NCBI RefSeq assembly: GCF_030271515.1
Contig: NZ_JASCXI010000002.1
Span: forward strand, 496,001 to 560,000
Source of the DNA: Erythrobacter oryzae
GTDB taxonomy: Bacteria; Pseudomonadota; Alphaproteobacteria; Sphingomonadales; Sphingomonadaceae
Length of the DNA: 64,000 bases
Direction of reading: 5' to 3'
The translations under genes were made by a program, and so were the position numbers. Below are positions 17,444 through 26,457 of this stretch, one piece after another (position 1 is the stretch's first letter; each line of letters opens with the position of its first letter). Below the pieces are notes generated by a model. That model did not search any database and was not told the origin of the DNA. It worked only from the letters and a program-made list of their open reading frames with translations.

Positions 17444-17667
17444 TTTGCCCGTTTGGGATGTTTTGCCTCGTCTTTTTCCCGGCAGGTGCCCGCGTGGCAG
17501 CCCTTGGGGTGGCAGTCGCCCTTTTGTGCCGGCTTACCGTCATCGAGCGGAATGGTGATCGTGCCGCCGTTGCAAAGGTGCATGGTGAGCGTCTTGCCCG
17601 GCTCGGCAGGCAGCGGCCCGATCATCACCGGCACCAGCGCCGCGAGGGCGAGGGGGAGGAGGTTCAC
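17440..17667 (-). CDS. Small secreted Cys/His-rich protein after ccoS
   Basis: The 75-residue product starts at a GTG that overlaps the ccoS stop (GTGA) and has an excellent AGGAGGA ribosome site. It has an N-terminal hydrophobic signal segment (about residues 1-18), then a short domain with C32, C52, C57 and C62, with His at 30, 53 and 58 (HLCNGGTITIPLDDG, CHPKGCHAGTC). The Cys/His cluster could bind copper, zinc or iron. I do not recognise a characterised family. Translational coupling to ccoS places it in the oxidase-assembly operon, so a periplasmic metal-handling role in cbb3 assembly is a reasonable hypothesis. Confidence 0.6.
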   Translation of the reverse strand: MNLLPLALAALVPVMIGPLPAEPGKTLTMHLCNGGTITIPLDDGKPAQKGDCHPKGCHAGTCREKDEAKHPKRAN

Positions 17668-17813
17668 GGGGCGTCCTCCTCATCGATCAGGATGCGGTGG
17701 GCAGCGCCCTCCATGTCGTCATACTGCCCGGCGCGCATCGACCACAGGAAGGCGCAAAGGCCGAGCAGGCCCATGCCGAGCGCGATGGGGATGAGAAGCG
17801 CGAGGCCAGTCAT
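17664..17813 (-). CDS. ccoS: cbb3-type oxidase assembly protein CcoS
   Basis: The 49-residue single-TM protein starts MTGLALLIPIALGMGLLG and continues with FLWSMRAGQYDDMEG, the CcoS signature of a hydrophobic N-terminus followed by a W-S-x-x-x-G-Q-Y/F-D-D-x-E motif. CcoS is needed for cofactor insertion into cbb3 oxidase. Its ATG overlaps the ccoI stop (ATGA), and its own stop overlaps the next small gene. Confidence 0.9.
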   Translation of the reverse strand: MTGLALLIPIALGMGLLGLCAFLWSMRAGQYDDMEGAAHRILIDEEDAP

Positions 17814-19948
17814 TTCGCGGCTCCGGCGAGACGCAGCGAGTTGGCGATCACCACCAGCGAGGACACCGACATGGCGATCGCGGCGACCAGCGGCGTCACC
17901 TGCCCGGTCAGCGCGAGCGGAACCGCGAGCGCGTTGTAGAGAATCGAAAAACCGAAATTTTGCCGCACCACCGTCATGGTCCGGCGCGCGACCCTGACCG
18001 CGAGCGCGACCGGCATCAGCGCCTCGCCAATGAACACCGCGTCGGCGGCCTGCTGGCTGGCGTCGGACGCGGTGCCGGGCGCGATCGAGGCGTGGGCGGC
18101 AGCAAGCGCAGGGCCGTCGTTGAGGCCGTCGCCGACCATCAGCGGGCGATGTCCGGCGGCCTTCAGCGCCTCGAGCGCGGCGAGCTTGGTGCGGGGGTCG
18201 GCTTCGGCCTCAGCGGGGATCCCTAGCGCGGCGGCGATGGCAGCGACGGGTGCGGCGCGGTCACCCGAAAGAATGCGCGCGGGCAGGCCCTCGGCGGCGA
18301 GCGCTTTAAGTGCCGCGGCAGCATCGGGGCGCAGGGGATCACTGAAGAGGATAGTCTGGCGGGTGTCACCGATGCGCAGGGTGGTGGCGAGGGAGCCCTC
18401 GGCTGCGCCTTCGGGCTTTTCCAGTGCCACGGCCAGACCCTGCCAGCGCCCGGCGAGGCCGCTGCCGCCGGTCTCGCTGATCTCGTCGACCCGTGCAGGG
18501 GGCACCCCCTCGCGCAGCAGCGCGGCGGCAAGCCCGCGGCTCAGCGGATGGCGGCTCGATTGGGCGAGGCCGAGCGCGACGGCGCGCGCCTCGGCGTCGA
18601 GCTTGCTCACGTCGGCCTGCGGGGTGCCGAGGGTCAGCGTGCCGGTCTTGTCGAGCACGGCGAGGTCGCATTCGGCGAGGCGCTCGAGGGCGCTGCCGTC
18701 CTTGACCAGCAGGCCCCGCCGCATCAGCGCGCCGCTCGCCACGACCTGCGCTGCGGGAACCGCGAGGCCCATCGCGCAGGGGCAGGTGATGATGAGGACG
18801 GCAATCGCGATGGTGAGCGACGCGTGCCAGCCCGCGCCCGCGATCATCCACCCGGCAAAGGCGAGCAGCGCCAGCGTGTGGACCACCGGGGCGTAGAGCC
18901 GCGAGGCACGGTCGGCGATCCGCACATAGGCCGAGCGCGATTGCCCCGCCTCGTCCATCGCCCGCGCGATCTCGGCGAGCGCGGTGTCCTCGGCGACGTG
19001 GGTTAGTCGCACCTTGAGCGCCGCGCCCATGTTGATCGCGCCCGCGTGCACCACCGATCCGGGCGCGACGGGTTCGGGCGCGCTCTCGCCGGTGAGCATG
19101 GCATTGTCGAGCGCGCTCGTGCCCTCTGTGACCTCGCCGTCCGCCGCGAGCGCCTCCCCGGCGGCGACCAGCACCAGCATGCCGGGGGCGAGGTCCTTGG
19201 CCGCCACGCGCCGCGTGGTCCCGTCAAGGGCGATGACGCTGGCGCTCTTGCCCATCCGCCCGAGCAGCGCGCCGATCCCGGCGCGGGTCCGGTCACGCAT
19301 CGCCGAATCGAGCGCGCGTCCGGCGAGGAGGAAGAACAGCAGCATGACGGCGCTGTCGAAGAAAGCGTGTTCGCCGCCGGTGACGGTCTCGTAGAGCGAC
19401 ATCACGGTCGCAAGGATCACGCCGATGGAGATCGGCACGTCCATGTTGGTGCGCCGGTGCCTGAGCGCCATCCACGCGCTCGCGAAAAACGGCCGCCCGG
19501 AATAGGCGACCACCGGCAGGGCGATGGCGGCCGAAAGCCAGTGGAACAGCCCCCGCGTCGCCCCTTCCGCGCCCGACCAGACGCTGACCGAGAGCAGCAT
19601 GATGTTCATCATCCCGAACCCGGCGACCCCGAGCGCGCGGGTCAGGCGCCCGCGTTCGGCGTCGTCGCTGGCGAGCGGATTGTCCGCCACGGGCTGGGAT
19701 TCGAACCCCAGCGCGAGCAGCGCCGCTGCGAGCGCCCCCTCGTCCATAACCGGATCATGGCTGATCGCGACCCGCTTGGCCGAGAGGTTCGCGCGGGCGG
19801 CGGCGATGCCGGGGGTCTTGGCGAGCTCGCGCTCGATCTTGCCGATGCACCCGGCGCATTTCATGCCGGGGACGGTCAGCCTTGTGGTGACGAGGGGGCG
19901 CTCGGCTGCGCCTTCGCGAAAGGCGAGGGGGAGAGCGGGCGCGTTCAC
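17810..19948 (-). CDS. ccoI: Copper-translocating P1B-type ATPase CcoI
   Basis: The 712-residue protein starts at a GTG (19948) that overlaps the ccoH stop. It has an N-terminal heavy-metal-binding CxxC (C31, C34 in GMKCAGCIG), the membrane CPC motif (TCPCAMGLAVP), the phosphorylation site DKTGT, and GDGLNDGPAL in the hinge. CcoI/FixI exports copper toward the periplasm to supply the CuB site of cbb3 oxidase. Context (ccoGHIS) makes this assignment firm over general copper-detoxification CopA. An in-frame upstream extension exists but is antisense/overlap noise from ccoH and ccoG. Confidence 0.92.
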   Translation of the reverse strand: MNAPALPLAFREGAAERPLVTTRLTVPGMKCAGCIGKIERELAKTPGIAAARANLSAKRVAISHDPVMDEGALAAALLALGFESQPVADNPLASDDAERGRLTRALGVAGFGMMNIMLLSVSVWSGAEGATRGLFHWLSAAIALPVVAYSGRPFFASAWMALRHRRTNMDVPISIGVILATVMSLYETVTGGEHAFFDSAVMLLFFLLAGRALDSAMRDRTRAGIGALLGRMGKSASVIALDGTTRRVAAKDLAPGMLVLVAAGEALAADGEVTEGTSALDNAMLTGESAPEPVAPGSVVHAGAINMGAALKVRLTHVAEDTALAEIARAMDEAGQSRSAYVRIADRASRLYAPVVHTLALLAFAGWMIAGAGWHASLTIAIAVLIITCPCAMGLAVPAAQVVASGALMRRGLLVKDGSALERLAECDLAVLDKTGTLTLGTPQADVSKLDAEARAVALGLAQSSRHPLSRGLAAALLREGVPPARVDEISETGGSGLAGRWQGLAVALEKPEGAAEGSLATTLRIGDTRQTILFSDPLRPDAAAALKALAAEGLPARILSGDRAAPVAAIAAALGIPAEAEADPRTKLAALEALKAAGHRPLMVGDGLNDGPALAAAHASIAPGTASDASQQAADAVFIGEALMPVALAVRVARRTMTVVRQNFGFSILYNALAVPLALTGQVTPLVAAIAMSVSSLVVIANSLRLAGAAK

Positions 19949-20400
19949 CGCAGTTCGGCCTCCCCGGCCCAGGCTTCGCTTCCGGCGCGGATCGCGAGGC
20001 GCACCTGCCAGCGGCCGGGGACGAGGGTCTGGTTCGACACCCAGCTGCCCTTGCCGGTGGGCGCGAAGGTCAAGGGCGTGTCGGCGCGCAGGCCCAGCGG
20101 ATGCTCCGCCGTTCCGGTGATGCGCGCGCCCGCGGGCACGGCGAGGGTCTCGACCACCACGCGGCCATCGGCGCGGCGATGCGGGACTGCCTGCCAGCCC
20201 AAGGCTTTCGAAGCTGCCGCCTGCTTGAGCCAGCCGTTGTAGTTCTGGCTGGCGACATAGGAATTGTCGACCACGGTGCCGTGGAAGCTCCCGACCGCGA
20301 CGCTCGCCATAGCCAAGTTCACCGCGATGACGATGGCAAAGGCGCCGACGAAGATCGCGGCCATGTGCCTGCCGGTGAAGTTCTTGCGGGCTTGGGCCAT
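19945..20400 (-). CDS. ccoH: cbb3 oxidase assembly protein CcoH/FixH
   Basis: The 151-residue protein has one N-terminal transmembrane helix (about 13-36) and a periplasmic domain with the FixH pattern (SYVASQNYNGWLKQAA, then GLRADTPLTF, and VPGRWQVRLAI). It assists assembly or stability of the cbb3 complex. The start overlaps the ccoG stop by one base (TGATG), and the stop overlaps the ccoI GTG. Confidence 0.88.
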   Translation of the reverse strand: MAQARKNFTGRHMAAIFVGAFAIVIAVNLAMASVAVGSFHGTVVDNSYVASQNYNGWLKQAAASKALGWQAVPHRRADGRVVVETLAVPAGARITGTAEHPLGLRADTPLTFAPTGKGSWVSNQTLVPGRWQVRLAIRAGSEAWAGEAELR

Positions 20401-21965
20401 CAGTCGTCCTCCGGCATGGCAAAGGTGGTTTGCGCGCTGTCGCTCTCGTCCTGCGCGGTGAGGCGGAAGGTGAAGGGGAGGCCGTCATCCTCATCATCGG
20501 CTTCCACGTCCGGCGGCAGCATCACGTAGACGCGCAGCACCTTGGTGGCGTTGGCATCGACGGTGACGGTCTGGCTCTGCGCAGCGTTCTCGAGGCTCAC
20601 CGCGTCGGTCCACATCACCGCGCCCTTCGGCAGGCCTTCGAGCGCCACCACCATATCGCGCGGGCGGGCCTCCATGTTCCTGAGACGCAGCGTGTAGGCG
20701 TTCCGGACCGAGCCGTCCTTCAGCAGCATGAAAGGCGGATTGCGGTCGGGCGCGACGGTGAGGTCGGTGTGGGTGCGGGTGCCGAGGGCGAACAGCAGCC
20801 CCGCACCTATCGCCGCCCAGACGCCGAAATAGACGAACACCCGCGGCCGCAGCAACGCCTTCCACGCGGGGCGAGCGGGAGCACCTGCGCGTTCGGCGTC
20901 GCACTGTTCGAGCGTCGCGTAGTCGATCAGGCCGCGCGCCCGGCCGGTCTCCTTCATCACCCGGTCGCAGGCGTCGATGCAGAGGCCACAGGTGATGCAG
21001 CCGATCTGCTGGCCCTCGCGGATGTCGACGCCCGTCGGGCACACCGCGACGCACAGCTGGCAATCGATGCAATCTCCGTAAGCGTCAGGGTTCTTCGCCG
21101 CCTTCTTGAGGCTGCCGCGCTGTTCGCCGCGCCAGTCCTTGTAGGTGACGATCAGGCTCTTCTCGTCGAGCATCGCGGTCTGGATGCGCGGCCAGGGGCA
21201 CATGTAGATGCACACCTGCTCGCGCATGAAGCCGCCGAGCCAGAAGGTCGTGCCGGTCAGCACCGCGACCGTGGCATAGGCGACCGGGTTCGCGGTGCCG
21301 TGCCAGAAATCCCAAGTGAGCGTCGGCGCGTCGGCGAAGTACATGATCCACGCGCCGCCGGTCCAGAAGGCGATAGCGAGATAGACCGCCCACTTGGCGA
21401 GGCGGCGGGTAGTCTTCGAAACACCCCACGGCGCCTTGTCGAGCCGGGCGCGGGCGTTGCGGTCGCCGTCGAAAAAGCGGTCGACGTGCTGGAACAGGTC
21501 GGTCCACACGGTCTGCGGGCAGGCATAGCCGCACCACGCGCGGCCCACCGCGCTGGTCACGAGGAACAGGCCGATGCCCGCCATGATGAGGAGGCCCGCG
21601 ACAAAGTAGAACTCGTGCGGCCAGATCTCGATGTCGAACATGTAGAAGCGGCGGTTGGCGAGATCGACCAGCACCGCCTGATCGGGGGCATAGGGCCCGC
21701 GGTCCCAGCGGATCCACGGGGTGGCGTAGTAGATCGTCAGGGTGATCGCCATGATCGCCCATTTGAAGCGCCGGAAGGGACCGTCGATGCGCTTGTTGTG
21801 GACCGTTCGCCCGGCCTCGTAGAGCGCCGAGCCCATGAAGCCCGCGCTTTCCTCGGGAGCGGGCGCGGGAGCCTTGGCCCCCTCGGCCGCGAGCGCCCCG
21901 GCCCAGTCGCGCTTGGGCTGTTGCGCTTGGGGCGCGGGGCGGTCGAGTTCGTCGGCTTGCGCCAT
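20400..21965 (-). CDS. ccoG: Cbb3 assembly iron-sulfur membrane protein CcoG/FixG/RdxA
   Basis: The 521-residue membrane protein has several N-terminal helices. A WCGYACPQTVW motif is followed by CIYMCPW and two ferredoxin-type clusters, CIDCQLCVAVCPTG and CITCGLCIDACD, and a C-terminal Ig-like periplasmic domain. CcoG reduces Cu(II) for cbb3 oxidase assembly. It is the first of ccoGHIS and begins 11 bp after the ccoP stop, so all eight cco genes may form one transcription unit. The start is the ATG at 21965 (MAQADELDR). Confidence 0.92.
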   Translation of the reverse strand: MAQADELDRPAPQAQQPKRDWAGALAAEGAKAPAPAPEESAGFMGSALYEAGRTVHNKRIDGPFRRFKWAIMAITLTIYYATPWIRWDRGPYAPDQAVLVDLANRRFYMFDIEIWPHEFYFVAGLLIMAGIGLFLVTSAVGRAWCGYACPQTVWTDLFQHVDRFFDGDRNARARLDKAPWGVSKTTRRLAKWAVYLAIAFWTGGAWIMYFADAPTLTWDFWHGTANPVAYATVAVLTGTTFWLGGFMREQVCIYMCPWPRIQTAMLDEKSLIVTYKDWRGEQRGSLKKAAKNPDAYGDCIDCQLCVAVCPTGVDIREGQQIGCITCGLCIDACDRVMKETGRARGLIDYATLEQCDAERAGAPARPAWKALLRPRVFVYFGVWAAIGAGLLFALGTRTHTDLTVAPDRNPPFMLLKDGSVRNAYTLRLRNMEARPRDMVVALEGLPKGAVMWTDAVSLENAAQSQTVTVDANATKVLRVYVMLPPDVEADDEDDGLPFTFRLTAQDESDSAQTTFAMPEDD

Positions 21966-21976
21966 TGTCCGGTGTC

Positions 21977-22882
21977 CTACTTGGCGGCGATCTGCGGCGC
22001 TTGGGTCGCGGGGGCAGCGGGTGCAGGGTCCTGCCCGCCGCCGCGCGAATGCACGTATGCTGCGAGCATCTTGATCGTCACCGGATCGAGGCGCCCTTGC
22101 CAGGCCGGCATCACGCCGTGGCGGGGGGCGAGGATCTGCTTGCCGATATCGGCCGCGCTGCCGCCATAGAGCCAGATCGCGTCGTTGAGCGCCGGGCCGC
22201 CCATGGCGGGAAGGCCTTCGCCGCCCGAACCGTGGCAGGCCGCGCAATTGTCGGCGAACATCTGCGCGCCGGTGGCGTTGGGCTTGGCTTTGCCGGAGAG
22301 TGACAACACGTGCCCCGTGAGCGCGCTCACCTGCCCCGCGTCAAAGCTGCCCTGGAAGGCGGGCATGAAGTTGCTCCGCGTCTCGGCCGCCGCATCCCAG
22401 CGGATGCCGTGGGTGAGGGTGTATTCGATCTGGGTCAGCGTGCCGCCCCACAGCCAGTCGTCGTCATTGAGGTTGGGATACCCCGGCGATCCCGCCGCGC
22501 CCGCGCCATGGCACTGGACGCAGTTGACCTTGAACGCCGCCGCTCCGCCCGCGACCGCGGCCTGCATCAGCTGCGGATCGGAGGGGAGCTGCTCGATCGG
22601 GGTCGCGGCGATCTTCGCCACCACCCCGGCGCGCGCGGCATCGGCGGCGCGCATCTCGGCGGCGAGATCGCCCCGGCTCGACCAGCCCAATGTGCCTGCC
22701 GTCGCCCGGTCGATCATCGGCCAGGCGGGGTAGAGCACCACGTAGACGATCGCGAAGATGATCGTCGCGTAGAAGGTGTAGAGCCACCAGCGGGGGAGCG
22801 GCGTGTTGAGCTCCTCGATCCCGTCCCATTCGTGGCCGACGAATTCGGTGCCGGTGGGCTCATCGATGCGCTTATTGGTCAT
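21977..22882 (-). CDS. ccoP: cbb3-type cytochrome c oxidase, di-heme subunit CcoP
   Basis: The 301-residue subunit has an N-terminal transmembrane segment (about 33-52) preceded by the typical EWDGIEELNTPLPRWW motif. Two CxxCH sites follow at C121 and C213, giving the two c hemes that receive electrons and pass them to CcoO/CcoN. The true ATG (22882) lies within the 3' end of ccoQ, an 11-bp overlap. The C-terminus after the second heme domain is a short Ala/Pro-rich tail. Confidence 0.95.
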   Translation of the reverse strand: MTNKRIDEPTGTEFVGHEWDGIEELNTPLPRWWLYTFYATIIFAIVYVVLYPAWPMIDRATAGTLGWSSRGDLAAEMRAADAARAGVVAKIAATPIEQLPSDPQLMQAAVAGGAAAFKVNCVQCHGAGAAGSPGYPNLNDDDWLWGGTLTQIEYTLTHGIRWDAAAETRSNFMPAFQGSFDAGQVSALTGHVLSLSGKAKPNATGAQMFADNCAACHGSGGEGLPAMGGPALNDAIWLYGGSAADIGKQILAPRHGVMPAWQGRLDPVTIKMLAAYVHSRGGGQDPAPAAPATQAPQIAAK

Positions 22883-23036
22883 CGTTCTCGTCCTTGAAAA
22901 TCGAGTGCTTGGCATCGGCCACGAAGCGCCGCGCGCCCGGGCGGAAGTGCCACAGGCACAGGGTCAGATAGAGCGCGCAGATCGCGGCAAGGCCGTAGCT
23001 GTCGGCGAAGTGGCGCAAGAGCGTGTAGAGGGTCAT
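22872..23036 (-). CDS. ccoQ: cbb3 oxidase small subunit CcoQ
   Basis: The 54-residue single-helix protein starts [16 protein letters not shown] and ends in a charged tail ([11 protein letters not shown]). Size, hydrophobic core and location between ccoO and ccoP identify CcoQ, which stabilises the complex. The ATG overlaps the ccoO stop (ATGA). Confidence 0.88.
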   Translation of the reverse strand: MTLYTLLRHFADSYGLAAICALYLTLCLWHFRPGARRFVADAKHSIFKDENDDQ

Positions 23037-23800
23037 CGGCCCCCCTCCGCCTTGGTCAGCTCTTCCTGTGCGGCGGCAGAGTTCACGTCGACCAGCGTGC
23101 CGAGCATCTGGAGATAGGCGACCAGCGCATCCATTTCGGTCACGCGCGCCGGATCGCCGTCGAAGTCGCGGATCTGCGCCTTGGGGTAGCGCTTGGCGAG
23201 ATCGCCGGCGTCGGCGTTGGGATCGGCCTGGGCCTTCAGATCCGCGTCCGCCTTGGCGAGGTCGGCATCGGTGTAGGGCACGCCCACATGCCGTAACGCA
23301 GTGAGGTTGGCGGCCACATCGGGCACCTTGAGTTCGTTCTCGGCAAGGAAGGCGTAGCTCGGCATGATGCTCTCGGGCACCACTTCGCGCGGCGCCTTGA
23401 GGTGCTGGACGTGCCAGGCATCCGAATACTTGCCCCCGACCCGCGCGAGGTCAGGCCCGGTGCGCTTCGAGCCCCACTGGAAGGGGTGATCGTACATCGA
23501 TTCCGCGGCGAGGCTGTAGTGCCCGTAGCGCTCGACCTCGTCGCGGAAAGGCCGGATCATCTGGCTGTGACAGACGTAGCAGCCCTCGCGGATATAGATG
23601 TCGCGGCCCGCCTGCTCCAAGGGCGTGTAGGGGCGCATCCCCTCAACCTTCTCGATCGTGTTGTCGATCCAGAAGAGCGGCGCGATCTCGACGATCCCGC
23701 CGATCGCCACCACGCCGAGCGTGAGCGCGGCGAGCAGGGTGACGTTGCGTTCGAGCTTCTTGTGGCCCTCGAAGGCTCCGGTGTGTGCGGTGTTGCTCAT
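23033..23800 (-). CDS. ccoO: cbb3-type cytochrome c oxidase, mono-heme subunit CcoO
   Basis: The 255-residue protein has one N-terminal transmembrane helix (about 21-42) and a single periplasmic heme motif GCYVCHSQ (C74), followed by the family's [14 protein letters not shown], with a candidate axial Met in [15 protein letters not shown]. It forms the obligatory mono-heme subunit between CcoP and CcoN. The gene lies 24 bp after ccoN. Confidence 0.95.
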   Translation of the reverse strand: MSNTAHTGAFEGHKKLERNVTLLAALTLGVVAIGGIVEIAPLFWIDNTIEKVEGMRPYTPLEQAGRDIYIREGCYVCHSQMIRPFRDEVERYGHYSLAAESMYDHPFQWGSKRTGPDLARVGGKYSDAWHVQHLKAPREVVPESIMPSYAFLAENELKVPDVAANLTALRHVGVPYTDADLAKADADLKAQADPNADAGDLAKRYPKAQIRDFDGDPARVTEMDALVAYLQMLGTLVDVNSAAAQEELTKAEGGR

Positions 23801-23824
23801 GGTGTCAGGCTCCCTGTCTGACGA

Positions 23825-25489
23825 TCATTCGGCCGGTTCGGCGGTAAGGGGCGGCAGCGGCCGGTCGGCGGCCTCGTCGTGCGCGGTCTCGCCCATCGGG
23901 GCTTCGACCCGCAGCTTGCCCGCGATGGTCATGGCGATGTTGAAGGCCATGATGAGCGCGCCGGTGAGGTACATGAGGCCGCCGCCCATGCGCAGGACAT
24001 ACATCGGGTGGAGCGCCGCGACCGTGTCGACGAAGCTGTTCACGAGGTAGCCGTCCGCGCCGTATTCCCGCCACATCAGCCCCTGGGTGATCCCGGCCAC
24101 CCACATGCTCGCGGCGTAGAAGACGATGCCGAGCGTCGCGAGCCAGAAGTGCCAGTTGATCATCCGCAGCGAATAGAGCCGCTCGCGGTTCCACAGGCGG
24201 GGCGTCAGGTAATAGACGCAGGCGAAGGTGATCATCCCGTTCCACCCGAGCGCGCCGGAATGGACGTGGCCGATGGTCCAGTCGGTGTAGTGGCTCAGAG
24301 AGTTTACCGCCTTGATCGACAACATCGGCCCTTCGAAGGTGCTCATCCCGTAGAAGGCGAGCGCGAGAACCATCATGCGGATGATCGGATCGGTGCGCAC
24401 CTTGTCCCACGCGCCGTTCAGCGTCATCAGCCCGTTGATCATCCCGCCCCACGACGGCATCCACAGCATCACCGAGAACACCATCCCCAGCGTCTGCGCC
24501 CAGTCGGGCAGGGCGGTGTAGTGGAGGTGGTGCGGGCCCGCCCAGATGTAGAGGAAGATCAGCGACCAGAAGTGGATGATCGACAGCCGGTAGGAATAGA
24601 CCGGCCGCCCGGCCTGCTTGGGGACGAAGTAGTACATCATCGCCAGGAAGCCCGCGGTGAGGAAGAAGCCCACCGCGTTGTGGCCGTACCACCACTGGGT
24701 CAGCGCATCCTGCACGCCTGCAAAGGCGCTGTAGCTCTTGGCACCCAGCAGCGAGACGGGCATCGCGAGGTTGTTGACCAGATGCAGCATCGCCACGGTC
24801 AGGATGAAGGCGAGGTAGAACCAGTTCGCCACATAGATGTGCGGCTCGCGGCGGTTCAGGATCGTCGCGACGAAGACCGCGAGATAGGCGACCCACACGA
24901 TGGTCAGCCACAGGTCGACATACCATTCGGGCTCGGCATATTCCTTGCCCTGGCTGATGCCCAGCAGGTAGCCGGTCGCGGCGAGCACGATGAACAGCTG
25001 GTAGCCCCAGAACACGAAGCGCGCGAGGCCGGGCAGCGCCAGCGTGGTGCGGCATGTGCGCTGGACGACGTAGAAGCTCGTCGCCAGCAGCGCATTGCCG
25101 CCGAAAGCGAAGATCACCGCGCTGGTGTGCAGCGGGCGCAAACGGCCGAAGTTGAGGTAGGGCTCGATGTTGAGCTCGGGGAAGGCCATCTGCGCGGCGA
25201 TGAACACGCCCGCGAGCAGCCCCGCGATGCCCCAGAACATCGTCGCGATCACGCCCCAGCGGATCGGGTCGTCGTCATAGCGCGATGGCCCCGGGGGCAT
25301 GCGGAAGATGCCCTGCACGCGCGCCATCGGGTCGTAGCTGGTGGCCGTGGCGACAACCAGGATCACGGCGACGAGGCCGACGATCCCCATATGGATCGCG
25401 AAACCGCTATCGGGGGTGAGCGCAATGGCGGCGATGCTGGCCATGAGGACGCACGCCCACACGCCCAGCCGCTTAACGACTGTTTCCAT
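23825..25489 (-). CDS. ccoN: cbb3-type cytochrome c oxidase catalytic subunit CcoN
   Basis: The 554-residue polytopic heme-copper oxidase subunit I contains family sequences such as [34 protein letters not shown] (with a CuB/heme His), [16 protein letters not shown] and [12 protein letters not shown], the latter two giving further metal-binding His. It reduces O2 to water with high oxygen affinity and pumps protons. It leads the cco operon and is preceded by a near-perfect FNR box and a matching -10 element. Length and motifs are normal. Confidence 0.96.
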   Translation of the reverse strand: METVVKRLGVWACVLMASIAAIALTPDSGFAIHMGIVGLVAVILVVATATSYDPMARVQGIFRMPPGPSRYDDDPIRWGVIATMFWGIAGLLAGVFIAAQMAFPELNIEPYLNFGRLRPLHTSAVIFAFGGNALLATSFYVVQRTCRTTLALPGLARFVFWGYQLFIVLAATGYLLGISQGKEYAEPEWYVDLWLTIVWVAYLAVFVATILNRREPHIYVANWFYLAFILTVAMLHLVNNLAMPVSLLGAKSYSAFAGVQDALTQWWYGHNAVGFFLTAGFLAMMYYFVPKQAGRPVYSYRLSIIHFWSLIFLYIWAGPHHLHYTALPDWAQTLGMVFSVMLWMPSWGGMINGLMTLNGAWDKVRTDPIIRMMVLALAFYGMSTFEGPMLSIKAVNSLSHYTDWTIGHVHSGALGWNGMITFACVYYLTPRLWNRERLYSLRMINWHFWLATLGIVFYAASMWVAGITQGLMWREYGADGYLVNSFVDTVAALHPMYVLRMGGGLMYLTGALIMAFNIAMTIAGKLRVEAPMGETAHDEAADRPLPPLTAEPAE

Positions 25490-25517
25490 GTTGATTTATC
25501 CCTTCCGTCGGCAGGTT

Positions 25518-25559
25518 GTCTAACCCGCCCCCGCAATCCTTGTGTTTGACCGAAATCAA
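25518..25559 (-). promoter_or_regulatory. FNR-type promoter of ccoN
   Basis: Read on the minus strand, TTGATTTCGGTCAA (25559-25546) matches TTGAT-N4-ATCAA with one mismatch. TTAGAC at 25523-25518 is a plausible -10. The predicted start near 25511 puts the box at about -41.5, the class II activator position. A strong GGGATAA ribosome site precedes the ATG. Confidence 0.75.
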
Positions 25560-25566
25560 AAATGGT

Positions 25567-26316
25567 TCAGTTTTTCGGGTCTCCGCAGCGCCCCGCGATC
25601 CGCGCGAGCGCGGCGACATCGGTGAGCGCGACTTTCGAACGGCCCTCGGTCTCGACCAGCCCGGCCTCGCGCAGCTCGGTGAGCTGGCGGCTGACGGTCT
25701 CGATCGTGAGGCCGAGCGAATCGCCGATGTCGCGGCGGCTCATCGGCAGCGCGAAGGCGCAGGTGCCGGTGGAGCAATCCGCGAGGCGCTCGGCCATCGA
25801 AACGAGGAAATCGGCGATCCGCGCGGCGGCCGACTTGTGCCCCATCTGCATCATCCGCGTGCGCGAGCGGTGGAGCGCCTGGAGCGAGCGGGTCAGCACC
25901 GACCGCAGCACCGCGGGATCGCCCTGCGCCGAATCGAGAAAGGCGTCCGAGGGAAAGATCACCAGCTCGCACGGGGTGAGCGCGACAAGGCGGAAATCGC
26001 CGTCCTTCTGGCGCAGCACCGAGACGAGATCGCCTGCGAAGTGGAAGGCGAGCACCTGTCCGCCGGGCATGGCGCTCGCCTGAGCCGCGTTCTGTGCGGC
26101 AGTCCCGCGCGCAACCAGCTTGGCCGCGCCGCTCGCGAGCCACACCAGCCGGTCGGTCTCGGGATCGGGCGCAAGCTCCTGCCCGCGCGCCAGCTGCGCC
26201 GCCTCACCGAGCGCGCAGAGCGCATCGGCCACGCGGCCCTCGCCCGTTCCGTCCGGCAAGGCGGCTCGGAAAGCGGCAAGCCCGTGGGCGGGCGGCGGGG
26301 GGCTCAATGTCGCCAT
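25567..26316 (-). CDS. Crp/Fnr-family transcriptional regulator (FNR/FixK type)
   Basis: The 249-residue protein has a CRP-like sensor domain (about 40-145), a dimer helix and a C-terminal winged HTH (SRRDIGDSLGLTIETVSRQL, about 193-212). The recognition helix contains ETVSR (E206, S209, R210), the residues that read TTGAT in FNR and FixK. That agrees with the TTGAT boxes at 25546 and 26355 flanking the gene. Its cysteines are C34, C116, C181, C186 and C244. The N-terminal Cys cluster of oxygen-sensing FNR is absent, so it may act like FixK or bind a cluster unusually. It sits between ccoN and ompW. Confidence 0.85.
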   Translation of the reverse strand: MATLSPPPPAHGLAAFRAALPDGTGEGRVADALCALGEAAQLARGQELAPDPETDRLVWLASGAAKLVARGTAAQNAAQASAMPGGQVLAFHFAGDLVSVLRQKDGDFRLVALTPCELVIFPSDAFLDSAQGDPAVLRSVLTRSLQALHRSRTRMMQMGHKSAAARIADFLVSMAERLADCSTGTCAFALPMSRRDIGDSLGLTIETVSRQLTELREAGLVETEGRSKVALTDVAALARIAGRCGDPKN

Positions 26317-26354
26317 GATGGATGCCGCAATGGGCTTTCGAACAGCAATGGTCT

Positions 26355-26368
26355 TTGATTCCGATCAA
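26355..26368. promoter_or_regulatory. Perfect FNR box between the regulator gene and ompW
   Basis: TTGATTCCGATCAA matches TTGAT-N4-ATCAA exactly. For ompW it would be centred about -41.5 from a start near 26403, with TATCCG at 26392-26397 as a possible -10. For the regulator gene it lies 39 bp upstream of the ATG and might mediate autoregulation. Confidence 0.8.
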
Positions 26369-26457
26369 TGAGGCGCGCGCAATCCTCGGGCTATCCGGCG
26401 CTCACAGGCAGCAACCATCCTGGGCCGCGGAGGGCGGCCACTGCTGCCGGTGAGGAC

